DNA of 64,000 bases from positions 17,889-81,888 of the forward strand of contig NZ_JAQVCN010000011.1 in the NCBI RefSeq assembly GCF_028689785.1, in the 5' to 3' direction. The notes under the pieces are model-generated. The model was not told the origin of the DNA. It worked only from the letters and a program-made list of their open reading frames with translations, and did not search any database. Below, in pieces: positions 38,059 to 46,828 of this stretch. The DNA comes from Zoogloea sp. Lineage in GTDB: Bacteria; Pseudomonadota; Gammaproteobacteria; Burkholderiales; Rhodocyclaceae. Numbering within the stretch: the stretch's first letter is position 1; each line of letters begins with the position of its first letter. The translations under genes and the position numbers were made by a program.

Positions 38059-39445
38059 GATTCATCTCCACGGCCCGCACGGCCTCTGCCGGAAAATCCG
38101 CCTCCACCCGCATACCCCTGGGGTGCCGCGGCTGCAGCGCAAAGCGCCCTCCCAGGGCCTCGACCCGCTCGTGCATGCCGAGCACCCCCAGGCCGCTGCC
38201 CGCGCTCGGCTCATTGCGGCCCTCACCGTCGTCATCCACCCACAGGCGGCAGCCCGTCACATCGCATTCCAGGCCCACCACCACCTGCTGTGGCTTGCCA
38301 TGGCGCAGGGCGTTGGTGAGGCTCTCCTGGACGATGCGGTAAAGGCCGGTGCGCAACGCATCGGGCAAGGCATCGATCTCCCCGCGCAGCGTGAGCTCGA
38401 AGCGGCAGTCGGGCTGGCGGCGCTGCCACCCCCCCACCAGCTCGCCGAGGGCGGCCTTCAAGCCAAACTCCTCAAGCCCCACCGGGCGCAGTTGCAGCAG
38501 GATGCCCTGCAGGCTCTCCATCATGTGTGCCGTCACCGCGGCCACCGCACGGGCGGCCGGCAGCAACTCCGGGGCTTGCACCTCGGCGCGGCCCCGGATG
38601 AAAGCGGCCTCGGCACCGATGGAGGCCAAGCACTGGCCAAACTCGTCGTGCAGCTCCCGGGCCAGCCGGCGCCGCTCTTCCTCGCGCACAGCCAACAGGT
38701 GCAGGGCCAGGTGGCGCTGGGCAGCCAGGGTCTTTTGCAGCTGTTCGGCCAAATGATCGAAGCCCGCAGCGATGCGGCGCAGCTCGATCAGCCGGGGGCG
38801 CGGCATGCGGGCTGTCAGCTCACCGGCCTCCATGCGCCCCAGCACCGCCAGAATCTGGTCGGCAGGGCGCAGGGCCCGGCGCACCGGCCGGTAGATCAGC
38901 AGATTGAGCAGCAGGATGCCCAGGGTCATGCCCAGCACGGTCTGGATCTGCTTCCACACGGCCAGGCTCTCGCTATCCAGATCCGGCGTGACCACGAACT
39001 CCCCCACCTTGACCCCCGGATACTGGCCGATCATTCCCCGGTAATGCAGCTCCGGTCCGATCAGCCCGGCCAGCATCCAGCGCACCACGGCAGGGGCCTC
39101 GCCCCCCTCATGGAAGCAGCGCCGGATCACCGGCCGCTTGTAGATGTCATCCACCGCCACACAGATACCCAGCAGCGGACCAATGCCATCCAGGGAAGTC
39201 AGGGTCATCCCGTCGAGGCTGCGCCGGAAGGCGTCCCGGGTCCGGTCTGCCTCGCCAGCGATCAGGCGCTCTACGGTGCCGCCGGTGCGCTGGATGTGGA
39301 TGCCGATGCGCTCCACCGCTTGCTGCAGTACCACCGCGGTGGCGGCCACGCCGATGGCCAGAGCAAACAGGCTCACCCGCAGCAACAGGTGACGCTTCAG
39401 GTTGACGGCCGCGGCCTCCTGCGCCTCTTTCATATGCTCACTCAT
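38051..39445 (-). CDS. NarX/UhpB-type sensor histidine kinase
   Basis: A 464-residue membrane kinase: two helices (about 22-44 and 168-190) flank a periplasmic sensor of about 120 residues, then HAMP, HisKA_3 with the phospho-accepting His in RRRLARELHDEFGQCLASIG, and a HATPase_c domain with LYRIVQESLTNALRHGKPQ and GSGLGVLGMHERV. The start at 39445 has GGGGGAAG upstream. The periplasmic part resembles no sensor domain that I can name. Paired with the response regulator downstream. Confidence 0.9.
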   Translation of the reverse strand: MSEHMKEAQEAAAVNLKRHLLLRVSLFALAIGVAATAVVLQQAVERIGIHIQRTGGTVERLIAGEADRTRDAFRRSLDGMTLTSLDGIGPLLGICVAVDDIYKRPVIRRCFHEGGEAPAVVRWMLAGLIGPELHYRGMIGQYPGVKVGEFVVTPDLDSESLAVWKQIQTVLGMTLGILLLNLLIYRPVRRALRPADQILAVLGRMEAGELTARMPRPRLIELRRIAAGFDHLAEQLQKTLAAQRHLALHLLAVREEERRRLARELHDEFGQCLASIGAEAAFIRGRAEVQAPELLPAARAVAAVTAHMMESLQGILLQLRPVGLEEFGLKAALGELVGGWQRRQPDCRFELTLRGEIDALPDALRTGLYRIVQESLTNALRHGKPQQVVVGLECDVTGCRLWVDDDGEGRNEPSAGSGLGVLGMHERVEALGGRFALQPRHPRGMRVEADFPAEAVRAVEMNHE

Positions 39446-39543
39446 GCTTCCCCCGGCAGCCGCGGAACCATACCATACTGAATTAGTCGGATTTACCGGA
39501 CAGCGCCCATGGCGCCTCGGAGCGCAGCTTAGCCGATCCCCGG

Positions 39544-39558
39544 CAGGCAAATTGCCCG
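39544..39558. promoter_or_regulatory. Palindromic operator candidate, site 3
   Basis: CAGGCAAATTGCCCG matches the reverse complement of site 1 (36822) at 14 of 15 bases. It lies about 100 bases upstream of the kinase start and 30 bases upstream of selO, so it could serve autoregulation. Confidence 0.55.
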
Positions 39559-39588
39559 ACCCATAACCACAACGGCCCCCCAACCATC

Positions 39589-41073
39589 ATGCACACCCTC
39601 GAAACCCTGCCCTTCGACAACGCCTTCGCGCGCCTGCCGTCCACCTTCTACACGCGCCTGGCCCCCGAGCCGCTGCCCCGCCCCTACCTTGTGGCGGCCA
39701 GCGCCGAGGTGGCCGGGCTGATCGGGCTGGACCCGGCCGAGCTGACTCGCCCCGAATTTCCCCAGATCTTTGCCGGAAACCAGTTGCTGCCGGGCAGCGA
39801 ACCTCTCGCTGCGGTCTACTCCGGCCATCAGTTCGGCATGTGGGCCGGCCAGCTTGGTGACGGCCGCGCCCACCTGCTCGGCGAAATCGCCGGGCCGGGC
39901 CGCGGCTGGGAGATCCAGCTCAAGGGCGCCGGACAGACACCCTATTCGCGCTTTGCCGACGGGCGTGCCGTGCTGCGCTCAAGCATCCGCGAGTACCTGT
40001 GTTCGGAAGCCATGGCCGCCCTCGGCATCCCCACCACCCGGGCCCTGTGCGTGGTCGGCTCCGACGCCCCGGTGCGCCGGGAGACCATCGAGACCGCCGC
40101 CGTCGTCACCCGCCTGGCCCCCAGCTTCATCCGCTTCGGCTCCTTCGAGCACTGGCGGGCCACGCGCCAGATGGACACCCTGCGCCAGCTCGCCGACTAC
40201 GTAATCGACCGCTTCCGTCCCGAGTGCCGTGACGCCGCCACCCCCTACGACGCCCTGCTGCGCGACGTGGGCCGGCGCACCGGCGAGCTCATCGCCCACT
40301 GGCAGGCGGTCGGCTTCATGCACGGCGTCATGAACACCGACAACATGTCCATCCTCGGCCTGACCCTCGACTATGGCCCCTTCGGTTTCATGGACACCTT
40401 CGACGCCGGCCACATCTGCAACCACTCGGACGACCACGGCCGCTACAGCTACAAGTCGCAGCCGCAGATCGGCCACTGGAACCTCTACGCCCTGGGCCGC
40501 GCCCTGGCCCCGCTGATCGGCGAGCAGGGCGCCGTCCAGGCGGCCATCGAGGAGAGCTACGCCCCGGCCTTCGAACGCCACTTCATGGATCTGATGCGCG
40601 CCAAGCTCGGCCTCACCCAGGCCCTGCCCGGCGACGAAGATTTCATCGGCGAGACCTTCGGCCTGCTCCAGGATCACCACCCCGACTACACCCAGTTCTT
40701 CCGCCAGCTCGGCCGCCTGCCGGCGCAGGTGGACGAAGCCGGACGTGTTGCCGCCGATGCCCCGCTGCGCGACCTCTTCATCGACCGCGCCGCCGCCGAC
40801 GCCTGGCTGGGCATGTGGCGCGCCCGCCTGGGTGCCGAGGCCCGCCCCGACGCCGAGCGGCAGGCCACCATGCAGGCCGTGAATCCGAAATACGTGCTGC
40901 GCAACTGGATCGCCGAATCCGCCATCCGGGCGGCACGCAGTGGTGACTACAGCGAGGTGCACGCAGTTCACGCCTGCCTGTCGCGCCCCTTCGACGAGCA
41001 GCCCGAATACGAGCGCTTTGCTGCCCCCCCGCCCGAATGGGCCGCAGGGCTGGCGGTGAGCTGCTCAAGCTGA
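39589..41073 (+). CDS. selO: Protein adenylyltransferase SelO (YdiU)
   Basis: A 494-residue pseudokinase-fold enzyme that transfers AMP from ATP to Ser/Thr/Tyr of proteins during redox stress. Conserved blocks: YSGHQFGMWAGQLGDGRAHL, QLKGAGQTPYSRFADGRAVL, SSIREYLCSEAMAALGIPTT, and the metal/catalytic region HGVMNTDNMSILGLTLDYGP. Normal length. E. coli SelO ends with a regulatory cysteine and this one also has a Cys near the end (AVSCSS). Divergent from the kinase gene. Confidence 0.95.
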   Translation: MHTLETLPFDNAFARLPSTFYTRLAPEPLPRPYLVAASAEVAGLIGLDPAELTRPEFPQIFAGNQLLPGSEPLAAVYSGHQFGMWAGQLGDGRAHLLGEIAGPGRGWEIQLKGAGQTPYSRFADGRAVLRSSIREYLCSEAMAALGIPTTRALCVVGSDAPVRRETIETAAVVTRLAPSFIRFGSFEHWRATRQMDTLRQLADYVIDRFRPECRDAATPYDALLRDVGRRTGELIAHWQAVGFMHGVMNTDNMSILGLTLDYGPFGFMDTFDAGHICNHSDDHGRYSYKSQPQIGHWNLYALGRALAPLIGEQGAVQAAIEESYAPAFERHFMDLMRAKLGLTQALPGDEDFIGETFGLLQDHHPDYTQFFRQLGRLPAQVDEAGRVAADAPLRDLFIDRAAADAWLGMWRARLGAEARPDAERQATMQAVNPKYVLRNWIAESAIRAARSGDYSEVHAVHACLSRPFDEQPEYERFAAPPPEWAAGLAVSCSS

Positions 41074-41078
41074 GGATA

Positions 41079-41105
41079 CGACACGAAAGTGTGTCGACTT
41101 TTTTT
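41079..41105 (+). terminator. Terminator after selO
   Basis: CGACAC-GAAAGT-GTGTCG followed by AC and seven T, six bases past the selO stop. It partly overlaps the motif listed at 41092. Confidence 0.65.
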
Positions 41106-41108
41106 ACA
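41092..41108 (+). promoter_or_regulatory. Putative activator site of second PEP-CTERM gene
   Basis: TGTCGACTTTTTTTACA shares 14 of 17 bases with the motif at 2140 upstream of the other PEP-CTERM gene, and lies 72 bases upstream of a sigma54-type promoter. Because it overlaps the selO terminator, its T-run could have another cause. Confidence 0.5.
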
Positions 41109-41179
41109 ATTCACGGGTGCGTCCCCGCACGCACCGCAAATTATCTTTAATTTTCATCAACATAAAACTCAGCAACACA

Positions 41180-41195
41180 TGGTCCGAGAATTGCA
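41180..41195 (+). promoter_or_regulatory. Sigma54-type promoter of second PEP-CTERM gene
   Basis: TGGTCCGAGAATTGCA: GG at 41181-41182 and GC at 41193-41194 are exactly 10 bases apart, with full TTGCA at -12. It leaves a leader of about 100 bases before the ATG. Confidence 0.7.
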
Positions 41196-41308
41196 TACCT
41201 TGCATGTCTGTCAGGTTCGCCCAGCACACCGCTGCTCCACCTGAAAGATCAAGCAGCCTGACCAATCACCGAACCTGATGATCACAGGCGCAACCTCGGA
41301 GACAACCC

Positions 41309-42778
41309 ATGAATACTGCCGGCCCCCGCGCCACAAAAAAACGCCTCTCTCTGCTGGTTTCCATGGCCGCACTGGTCATGTCCGGTGCAGCTTCCACGGC
41401 CCACGCTGCGGCAGACCTTTCCCGTCTGGAAAGCTTGCTCAGTGCGACTCCCGAAGGGGGCTGGGTGAAAGTCAGCACAAACACTTTCTCCTCAGCCAAG
41501 CCGACCGGCGCAGCGGCCATCGGCAATGGCTACAACAACCCGGGCGCTGTCGTGATCGCCTGGAGCTCCGTCGCATGGGACTCCGCCAATGGTGATCTGC
41601 TGCTGTGGGGCGGTGGCCATGGCAACTACTCGGGCAACGAAATGTACGTCTGGGACGGCGCAAGCGGAGCCTGGGATCGCGGTTCTCTGCCGAGCCGTCT
41701 CGACGCCAACAATTTCGTCGTCGACAACGCCGCCCCCCAGTCGTCCCACACTTACGACAACAACGTTTACCTGCCCGTGAGTGGCATGTTCGTGACCTTC
41801 GGTGGCGCAGCCTTCCAGAATGGAGACATATTCCAGACCTTCGACGGCACCACCGTGAGCCCGTCAGGCCCCTGGCTGTGGGACCCCAGCAAGGCTGATC
41901 CGAACAAGGTGGGCGGTACCACCGGCTCCGGTTGGGACCCCGCCTCCATCGGCGGCGAGATGTGGACCAACCGCTTCTCACAAACCACCGGCACAGCCCC
42001 CGAGAGCTACGTCAACGCCGCAACTGCCTACCGTACCGAGAACGGCAAGGACGTCGTGTATGTCGCGGCCGACCGAGGCTCCTCGGGCTTCCCCTCTCTG
42101 TACCGCTACACCCTGGGTGATTTCCGCAACGGTGGCCTGGACACCTGGGAAAAGGTCGGCGAAATGTACAACAGCGCGGCCTATGCGGGCGCCGCGACCA
42201 TCGACACCAAGAACAACCTGTTCCTCCGGACAACGATCGTCACCGGCAAGTACACGTCCAACCTGGCCGTCTGGGATCTGAACAAGTCCAACCCCACCGA
42301 TCCGGGGGCCAATCAGGATGTGGGCGTCCAGTTGGTGGATGAGTTTGGCAACCCCTTCCAGATGAACACCAAGTTCTCCATCGAGTACGACTCGAAGACA
42401 GGTCAGATCCTGCTGTGGGACGGCTCCGATCAAGGCACCGTGTGGTCCGTGACGCCCACCTATGATGCCAACGGAAAGATGCTCACCACCTGGGTGGTGA
42501 AAAAACTGATCAGCACCACCTTCGCCCAACCCGGCGGAAACTTCATCACTGGCGTTTTCGGCAAGTGGGACTACATCGAGGAGCTCGATGCCTTCATTGC
42601 CCTGAACGAGTACTCCTCCACCACCGGCGACGCCGAAGTCTGGCTGTACAAGCCTTTCTCCACGACCAGTACCGTCCCGCCCGGCAACACGGTCGCCGAA
42701 CCGAGCGCCGCAGCCCTTCTCTTGGCCAGTCTCGGCCTGCTGGGTCTGGCCCGGCGGCGGAAGCAGTCCCGCGTCTGA
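41309..42778 (+). CDS. PEP-CTERM protein with beta-propeller-like body
   Basis: A 489-residue exported protein: signal peptide (1-33, STAHA), a long body rich in aromatic and glycine turns with repeated blade-like patterns (GDLLLWGGGHGNYSGNEMYVWD, given in part; TGQILLWDGSDQGTVWSVTP) resembling kelch/galactose-oxidase propellers, and a C-terminal PEP-CTERM signal (VAEPSAAALLLASLGLL, then ARRRK). The signal has EPS rather than PEP, a common variant. It is probably an exosortase-processed surface or matrix protein. No catalytic residues can be named. GGAG precedes the ATG. Confidence 0.85.
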   Translation: MNTAGPRATKKRLSLLVSMAALVMSGAASTAHAAADLSRLESLLSATPEGGWVKVSTNTFSSAKPTGAAAIGNGYNNPGAVVIAWSSVAWDSANGDLLLWGGGHGNYSGNEMYVWDGASGAWDRGSLPSRLDANNFVVDNAAPQSSHTYDNNVYLPVSGMFVTFGGAAFQNGDIFQTFDGTTVSPSGPWLWDPSKADPNKVGGTTGSGWDPASIGGEMWTNRFSQTTGTAPESYVNAATAYRTENGKDVVYVAADRGSSGFPSLYRYTLGDFRNGGLDTWEKVGEMYNSAAYAGAATIDTKNNLFLRTTIVTGKYTSNLAVWDLNKSNPTDPGANQDVGVQLVDEFGNPFQMNTKFSIEYDSKTGQILLWDGSDQGTVWSVTPTYDANGKMLTTWVVKKLISTTFAQPGGNFITGVFGKWDYIEELDAFIALNEYSSTTGDAEVWLYKPFSTTSTVPPGNTVAEPSAAALLLASLGLLGLARRRKQSRV

Positions 42779-42788
42779 CCTGAGTACA

Positions 42789-42817
42789 CGCCATCACGGC
42801 TGATCGCCGTGATGGCG
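42789..42817 (+). terminator. Hairpin terminator after PEP-CTERM gene
   Basis: CGCCATCACGGC-TGATC-GCCGTGATGGCG, a perfect 12-bp stem, 10 bases past the stop. The following T-run is only TT, but the stem is strong and well placed. Confidence 0.7.
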
Positions 42818-43097
42818 TTGACGGCAATCCTCACCGGCCCGGAAGGGCGCTCTCCCCGCCTCTCTCGCCCCCGATATTGCGGCACCGCGTGTCATACACC
42901 ACAGATCCCTGCGGATAGTCTGCCCCCAAGCCTGTCAGGGCCTGCCGCTGCCCAAGCCACCCATGTTAAGTTTCGTACTCATGCGGCTGAACGCTCAGTC
43001 AGGTATAGAACGCCGCCTCGCGGCAAGAACAATGGGATAGAAGGCTCCGGTCCATGCATCCCGCACACGGGCACCCGGAGCCCCCAAGGAGAGGCCA
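42818..43097. other. Intergenic region before the glycosyltransferase
   Basis: No reading frame with a ribosome site is seen in these 280 bases. A TATAGA box at about 43014 may be the -10 element of the glycosyltransferase promoter, and AAGGAGAGG (43085-43093) is its ribosome site. Nothing else recognised. Confidence 0.4.
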
Positions 43098-44186
43098 ATG
43101 AGCCATGCCGACAAAAGGATCGGTTTCGTCCTGCTGTCGAACTCGGCGTGCCCCTTGCCGAGCACGCGTATCGCCGTGCTCAACGTTTTCCCGCTTCTGA
43201 AGGCTGCCGGCTACGACCCCGAGATCGTTTTCGAACCAGCCAGTGCCACCGAAACACCTGACGTAACCGGGCTCACCGAACGCGTCAAGGCCCGGGGTTG
43301 CAGTCTGGTCTTCTTCCAGAAAGTCCATGGCCCCAGCGTTCTTGCCGAAATGCGCAAGCTGCGCGACATGGGAGTCCGCACGGTGTATGGCGTGTGCGAC
43401 CGCATTGACGACGAGATCGTGGGTGCCACCGATGCCACGACCATCGTCACCGAGTTCCTGCGCCAACAACACGCGCCCGAGCTGCGCGAGCGGATCCACA
43501 TCGTGCACGACGGCATCGAGCGCCCCGGCATCTGCCACCCCCATGACGGGGACACAGGCAGCACGCCTGCCTCCCGGCTGCGGGCGGTGCTGGTCACGTC
43601 ATCGACACTGGAGACGATCCCCGTGATCGGGCGTCTCCCGCGCCATCTCGATCTGACCGTCGTCGGGCGCTACCCCGAGAGCCCTAGCCTCAAGCAGACC
43701 ATTCGCGGACACCTCAAGCGCGCCCTGCTCCAGCCCCGTCAACCCGGCCTGGGTACCCTGCGCAGCGCCGGCTTCCAGACCCGCGCCTGGCACCCTGAGC
43801 GGGTCTATGCCGACCTCCTCGACACGGACATCGGCATCATCCCCGTGGACACCCGTTTCGACCCTCTACCCGGTCGCAAGGTGTCTTACTGGGAGGTTAA
43901 ATCCGAGAACCGCCTGACCCTCAAGATGGCCCTGGGGCTGCCGGTCATCGCCAGCCCGGTCCCGGCCTATCTCGACATCGTCGAACAGGGCGTCAATGGC
44001 TACATCGCCCGGACCCGCCCCGAATGGCTGGACGCCATCGACGCGCTGCGCAGCCCGGAACATCGCCGGCAAGTCGGGCTTGCCGCCCGCCGCACGGTGC
44101 TGGAACGCTTCTCGATGGAAGCCCAGGCGAGAAAGCTGATCGGTGTCTTCGAAAAGCTGCTGGTTGGCACCGAGCTGACCGCCTGA
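43098..44186 (+). CDS. Glycosyltransferase, GT4-like
   Basis: A 362-residue cytoplasmic protein with a two-Rossmann layout. The N-terminal half starts IGFVLLSNSACPLPSTRIAV. The C-terminal half carries the GT4-like region LTLKMALGLPVIASPVPAYLDIVEQGVNGYIA (core GLPVIASPVPAYLDIVEQG) with the Glu that contacts the sugar nucleotide, and a closing helix RTVLERFSMEAQARKL. The acceptor is unknown. A role in surface polysaccharide is plausible beside a PEP-CTERM gene, but it stands alone. Confidence 0.82.
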   Translation: MSHADKRIGFVLLSNSACPLPSTRIAVLNVFPLLKAAGYDPEIVFEPASATETPDVTGLTERVKARGCSLVFFQKVHGPSVLAEMRKLRDMGVRTVYGVCDRIDDEIVGATDATTIVTEFLRQQHAPELRERIHIVHDGIERPGICHPHDGDTGSTPASRLRAVLVTSSTLETIPVIGRLPRHLDLTVVGRYPESPSLKQTIRGHLKRALLQPRQPGLGTLRSAGFQTRAWHPERVYADLLDTDIGIIPVDTRFDPLPGRKVSYWEVKSENRLTLKMALGLPVIASPVPAYLDIVEQGVNGYIARTRPEWLDAIDALRSPEHRRQVGLAARRTVLERFSMEAQARKLIGVFEKLLVGTELTA

Positions 44187-44194
44187 GGCAAACC

Positions 44195-44686
44195 CTAGGC
44201 AAAGACGAATCCTCCGTGGCTGCCTGCCACGGCCCCCACCAGCACCACCAGGCTGACCCCCAGCAAGACCCCGTGGAGACGCTGGATGGTGGCCATGGCC
44301 CCAATGGGATCGCGCCTGGCCCGCGCCTCGAAGACCCGGTGCAGCACGAAGGGCTCAAGCACGAAAAGCATCAGCGCAAACGCCGTCCATACCGCCACCA
44401 TGCCGTGCATCCACCACCAACTGGCTGGATCGGCAAAGCGCGCCCAGGCATCCAGACGCCAGACCAACCACAAGCCCGACACGCCGGCCAGCAGCACGCT
44501 CCAGCGGGCGATGGCGGCGAATCGCTGCTCCAGACGTTCGAACAGTTCCAGCTGGGCATGCCCGTCCGCCAGCGCGCGGCAGGCCGGCAACAGCACCCAG
44601 GTCACGAAGGCCACCCCACCGATCCAGATCAGCACCGCCAGCACGTGCAGGGCTCGGGCGATAGCAAAGTCATTGAAACCACTCAC
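44195..44686 (-). CDS. CopD-like four-helix membrane protein
   Basis: A 163-residue inner-membrane protein with four helices and histidines near their ends (ARALHVLAVLIWIGGVAFVT, WMHGMVAV, LEPFVLHRVFEA, IQRLHGVLLG), the pattern of CopD/YozB-type domains thought to bind copper or heme. Its start overlaps the stop of the iron-sulfur gene by four bases, placing it last in a three-gene operon. Confidence 0.75.
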   Translation of the reverse strand: MSGFNDFAIARALHVLAVLIWIGGVAFVTWVLLPACRALADGHAQLELFERLEQRFAAIARWSVLLAGVSGLWLVWRLDAWARFADPASWWWMHGMVAVWTAFALMLFVLEPFVLHRVFEARARRDPIGAMATIQRLHGVLLGVSLVVLVGAVAGSHGGFVFA

Positions 44687-45669
44687 GGGATCTTCCTTTC
44701 CGGTTTTGGCGCGCTGAAAGCCGCCTCGTTGTGGCCCGCCGCCTCACCGGCCACCCATCGGAGCAAAGGCCCTTCCGGGTTGTCTCGCTGGGTGGTCTCG
44801 CAGCCACTGACACACTGGGCGCACTGGGTGCAGGTAAACATGGCCCGCTTGATGTTGCGAGGTTTGAGGCGCATCGGGCAAACGTGGTCGCAGGCACTGT
44901 AGCAGGTGGCACAGTCGGCCGCCCGGTCGCGGCTAAAGCCCACCACCATCGCCGAACGGTTGCCCATCCAGGCCAGGCTCTGGAACAGCCCGATGGCACA
45001 GGCATAGCGGCAGAACAGGTGCCGCGCGAACAGGAACTCGGCCGACAGCACCAGCGTCCCGGCGGTGATGAAGATGAACTCGTTGCGGGTCGGCGCCCCG
45101 GCCAGCAGATGACCATAGACCTGGAACGGCGGCAGCAGGTAGGTCAGCAGCACCACCGCCCACACGAAGGCAAAGCCCACCGCCAGGGGCACGGTCACCA
45201 ACCACCACGCCCGGTCGTAGCGCACTGGCGTGCCGTCGGGCTCGCGCGGTGGCAGCGGACGCGACTCCCACAGACTGGGCCGACCGGTGGCACGGCGCAT
45301 GTAGGCATTGATGGTTTCGACCACCGAGAAATGTGGACATAGCCAGCCGCAGTAGAGCCGCCCCCAGCGCCACGCCACCCAGAGCAGCAGTGCCCCCACC
45401 CCGAGGATGGGCAGCAGCACCCGACCGATCACCCGCGCCACCGCCCCAGGGGCATCAATTCCGCCTCGGGTGAAGTCCTCCAGGCCCGCATGCCACTCGA
45501 AACCCAGCAACCAGGCATGGCCAGCCACAAGGTCGAAACGCAGCAGGTCGAACACCGGCGCCAGAACAAAAAGCACGAAGAAGGCGGCCTGCACCCAGCG
45601 TCGCAGGGCCTGGCGCGACCGACCAGGAGACGTCACCGGCATGATGGGGATGACTCGCGGAGCCCCCAT
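44683..45669 (-). CDS. NapH/CcoG-like membrane iron-sulfur protein
   Basis: A 328-residue inner-membrane protein with about five helices. Cytoplasmic cysteine motifs are CGWLCP and CRYAC after helices, as in NapH/NosR/CcoG, then two ferredoxin clusters, CATCYSACDHVCP (one residue longer than the usual CxxCxxCxxxCP) and CTQCAQCVSGC. Such proteins pass electrons from the quinone pool or assist metal-centre assembly. ATG start shares a base with the stop of the gene upstream (TGATG). Operon: DUF4870-like, this gene, CopD-like. Confidence 0.82.
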   Translation of the reverse strand: MGAPRVIPIMPVTSPGRSRQALRRWVQAAFFVLFVLAPVFDLLRFDLVAGHAWLLGFEWHAGLEDFTRGGIDAPGAVARVIGRVLLPILGVGALLLWVAWRWGRLYCGWLCPHFSVVETINAYMRRATGRPSLWESRPLPPREPDGTPVRYDRAWWLVTVPLAVGFAFVWAVVLLTYLLPPFQVYGHLLAGAPTRNEFIFITAGTLVLSAEFLFARHLFCRYACAIGLFQSLAWMGNRSAMVVGFSRDRAADCATCYSACDHVCPMRLKPRNIKRAMFTCTQCAQCVSGCETTQRDNPEGPLLRWVAGEAAGHNEAAFSAPKPERKIP

Positions 45670-46058
45670 CAGCGCGGCCCGATCAGGGGAAAGCGGAAGG
45701 GCTTGCCGGCCAGCGCCCGGGCCAAGCCGACAGCCCCACAGAAGATCAGCGTGGAATGACACGTGGTGAAATACAGGATCACCACCACCCAGGTGGAGGC
45801 CGAACCATACCCCCCGGCGAGAATGATCGCCCCGTTGGCCAGGACCAGCAGCGCACCGGCCCACAGACTGGCCGCAAGGGTCTGCCGCAGGTGGCCGCGG
45901 GCCAACTCCGGGGCAGTACGGCGCTGCCGCCACCACAACACCAGCAGGGCAGCAAAACCCAGGCCGGGGATGAGCATCAGATTGGCGAGGTACAGGGCCT
46001 CGGCGGCAACGGCAATCTCGCGGCCGGGGATGTCCGGATCGGGGGCTGTGGGTTCCAT
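45669..46058 (-). CDS. DUF4870/Tic20-like small membrane protein
   Basis: A 129-residue protein with three to four helices (ALYLANLMLIPGLGFAALLV, LAASLWAGALLVLANGAIIL, WVVVILYFTTCHSTLIFCG) ending in ARALAGKPFRFPLIGPR, a closing pattern common in DUF4870 proteins. It heads the operon with the iron-sulfur and CopD-like proteins. The HS/C pairs in the third helix might bind metal; this is a guess. Confidence 0.65.
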   Translation of the reverse strand: MEPTAPDPDIPGREIAVAAEALYLANLMLIPGLGFAALLVLWWRQRRTAPELARGHLRQTLAASLWAGALLVLANGAIILAGGYGSASTWVVVILYFTTCHSTLIFCGAVGLARALAGKPFRFPLIGPR

Positions 46059-46128
46059 GGGCAGGCCGAGCTTAGCCCCGCCATCGGGGAAGGGACTTGA
46101 CCCGGGATAAACTCTCCCGGCGATGAGC

Positions 46129-46635
46129 TCAGATCACTTCCAGCAGCTTGCTGCGCAGTTGCTCGGCCTCACGACGGCCATCACGGGACGACACGATGGC
46201 GTGATACCACTCGTCAAACAGCGAGCGCAGTTCGGCCGGGCTGCGCGCCGCCTCGACCCGGTCCTGGAGGGAACTGGTCCCCAGGGCGCCGACAAAGGCA
46301 TTAAGGGTGTTGAGCATGAAGTTGCGCGCCTTCTGCAGGCGCACCGGATCGTCACCCGGAGGGTGCAGGCGGAAGGCTGTCAGGGAGGCCGGAGCCATGG
46401 GCACACCAGCCCCGCCCTGCACGCCGGCCGTGCCGCCCATCTCGATAAAACCATCCTCTTCGAGCAGCCCCAGGGTGTGCTGCAGGTCATCGTATTGCAG
46501 CATGCCGCGCAGGTCTTCCACGCTGCGTTTTCCGTCCACGAAGATCAGCACCCGGCGCACCCGGGGGCTCAGACCACCGGAGCGTGTTTCGATCTCATCG
46601 TGCCCCTTGCGGGTCTTGGCAAAAATAACACCCAT
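46129..46635 (-). CDS. Conserved hypothetical protein
   Basis: A 168-residue soluble protein. Residues about 5-70 (KTRKGHDEIETRSGGLSPRV, RRVLIFVDGKRSVEDL, LLEEDGFIEM) look like a small helical, winged-helix-like domain often seen in betaproteobacterial proteins of unknown role. The second half is helical with conserved acidic residues. Start at the ATG with AGGAGAG upstream rather than the GTG at 46653. No function assigned. Confidence 0.7.
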   Translation of the reverse strand: MGVIFAKTRKGHDEIETRSGGLSPRVRRVLIFVDGKRSVEDLRGMLQYDDLQHTLGLLEEDGFIEMGGTAGVQGGAGVPMAPASLTAFRLHPPGDDPVRLQKARNFMLNTLNAFVGALGTSSLQDRVEAARSPAELRSLFDEWYHAIVSSRDGRREAEQLRSKLLEVI

Positions 46636-46828
46636 GCTCTCTCCTCTACTCACCCGGGCCCTTCACCGCAGCATCCGGCAGCCCGGTGGCAGCCATTGTA
46701 ACGACACTGGAATATTCCGGGCGATCAGGCCGCTGCCCGCTCGAACCTGGCAGGCTGTATCGCCCGGGACAGCCGCCCGGCGAAGAAGGTAAAGTGGGGT
46801 GACTCGCTTCGATCCAGAGGAAAACACC

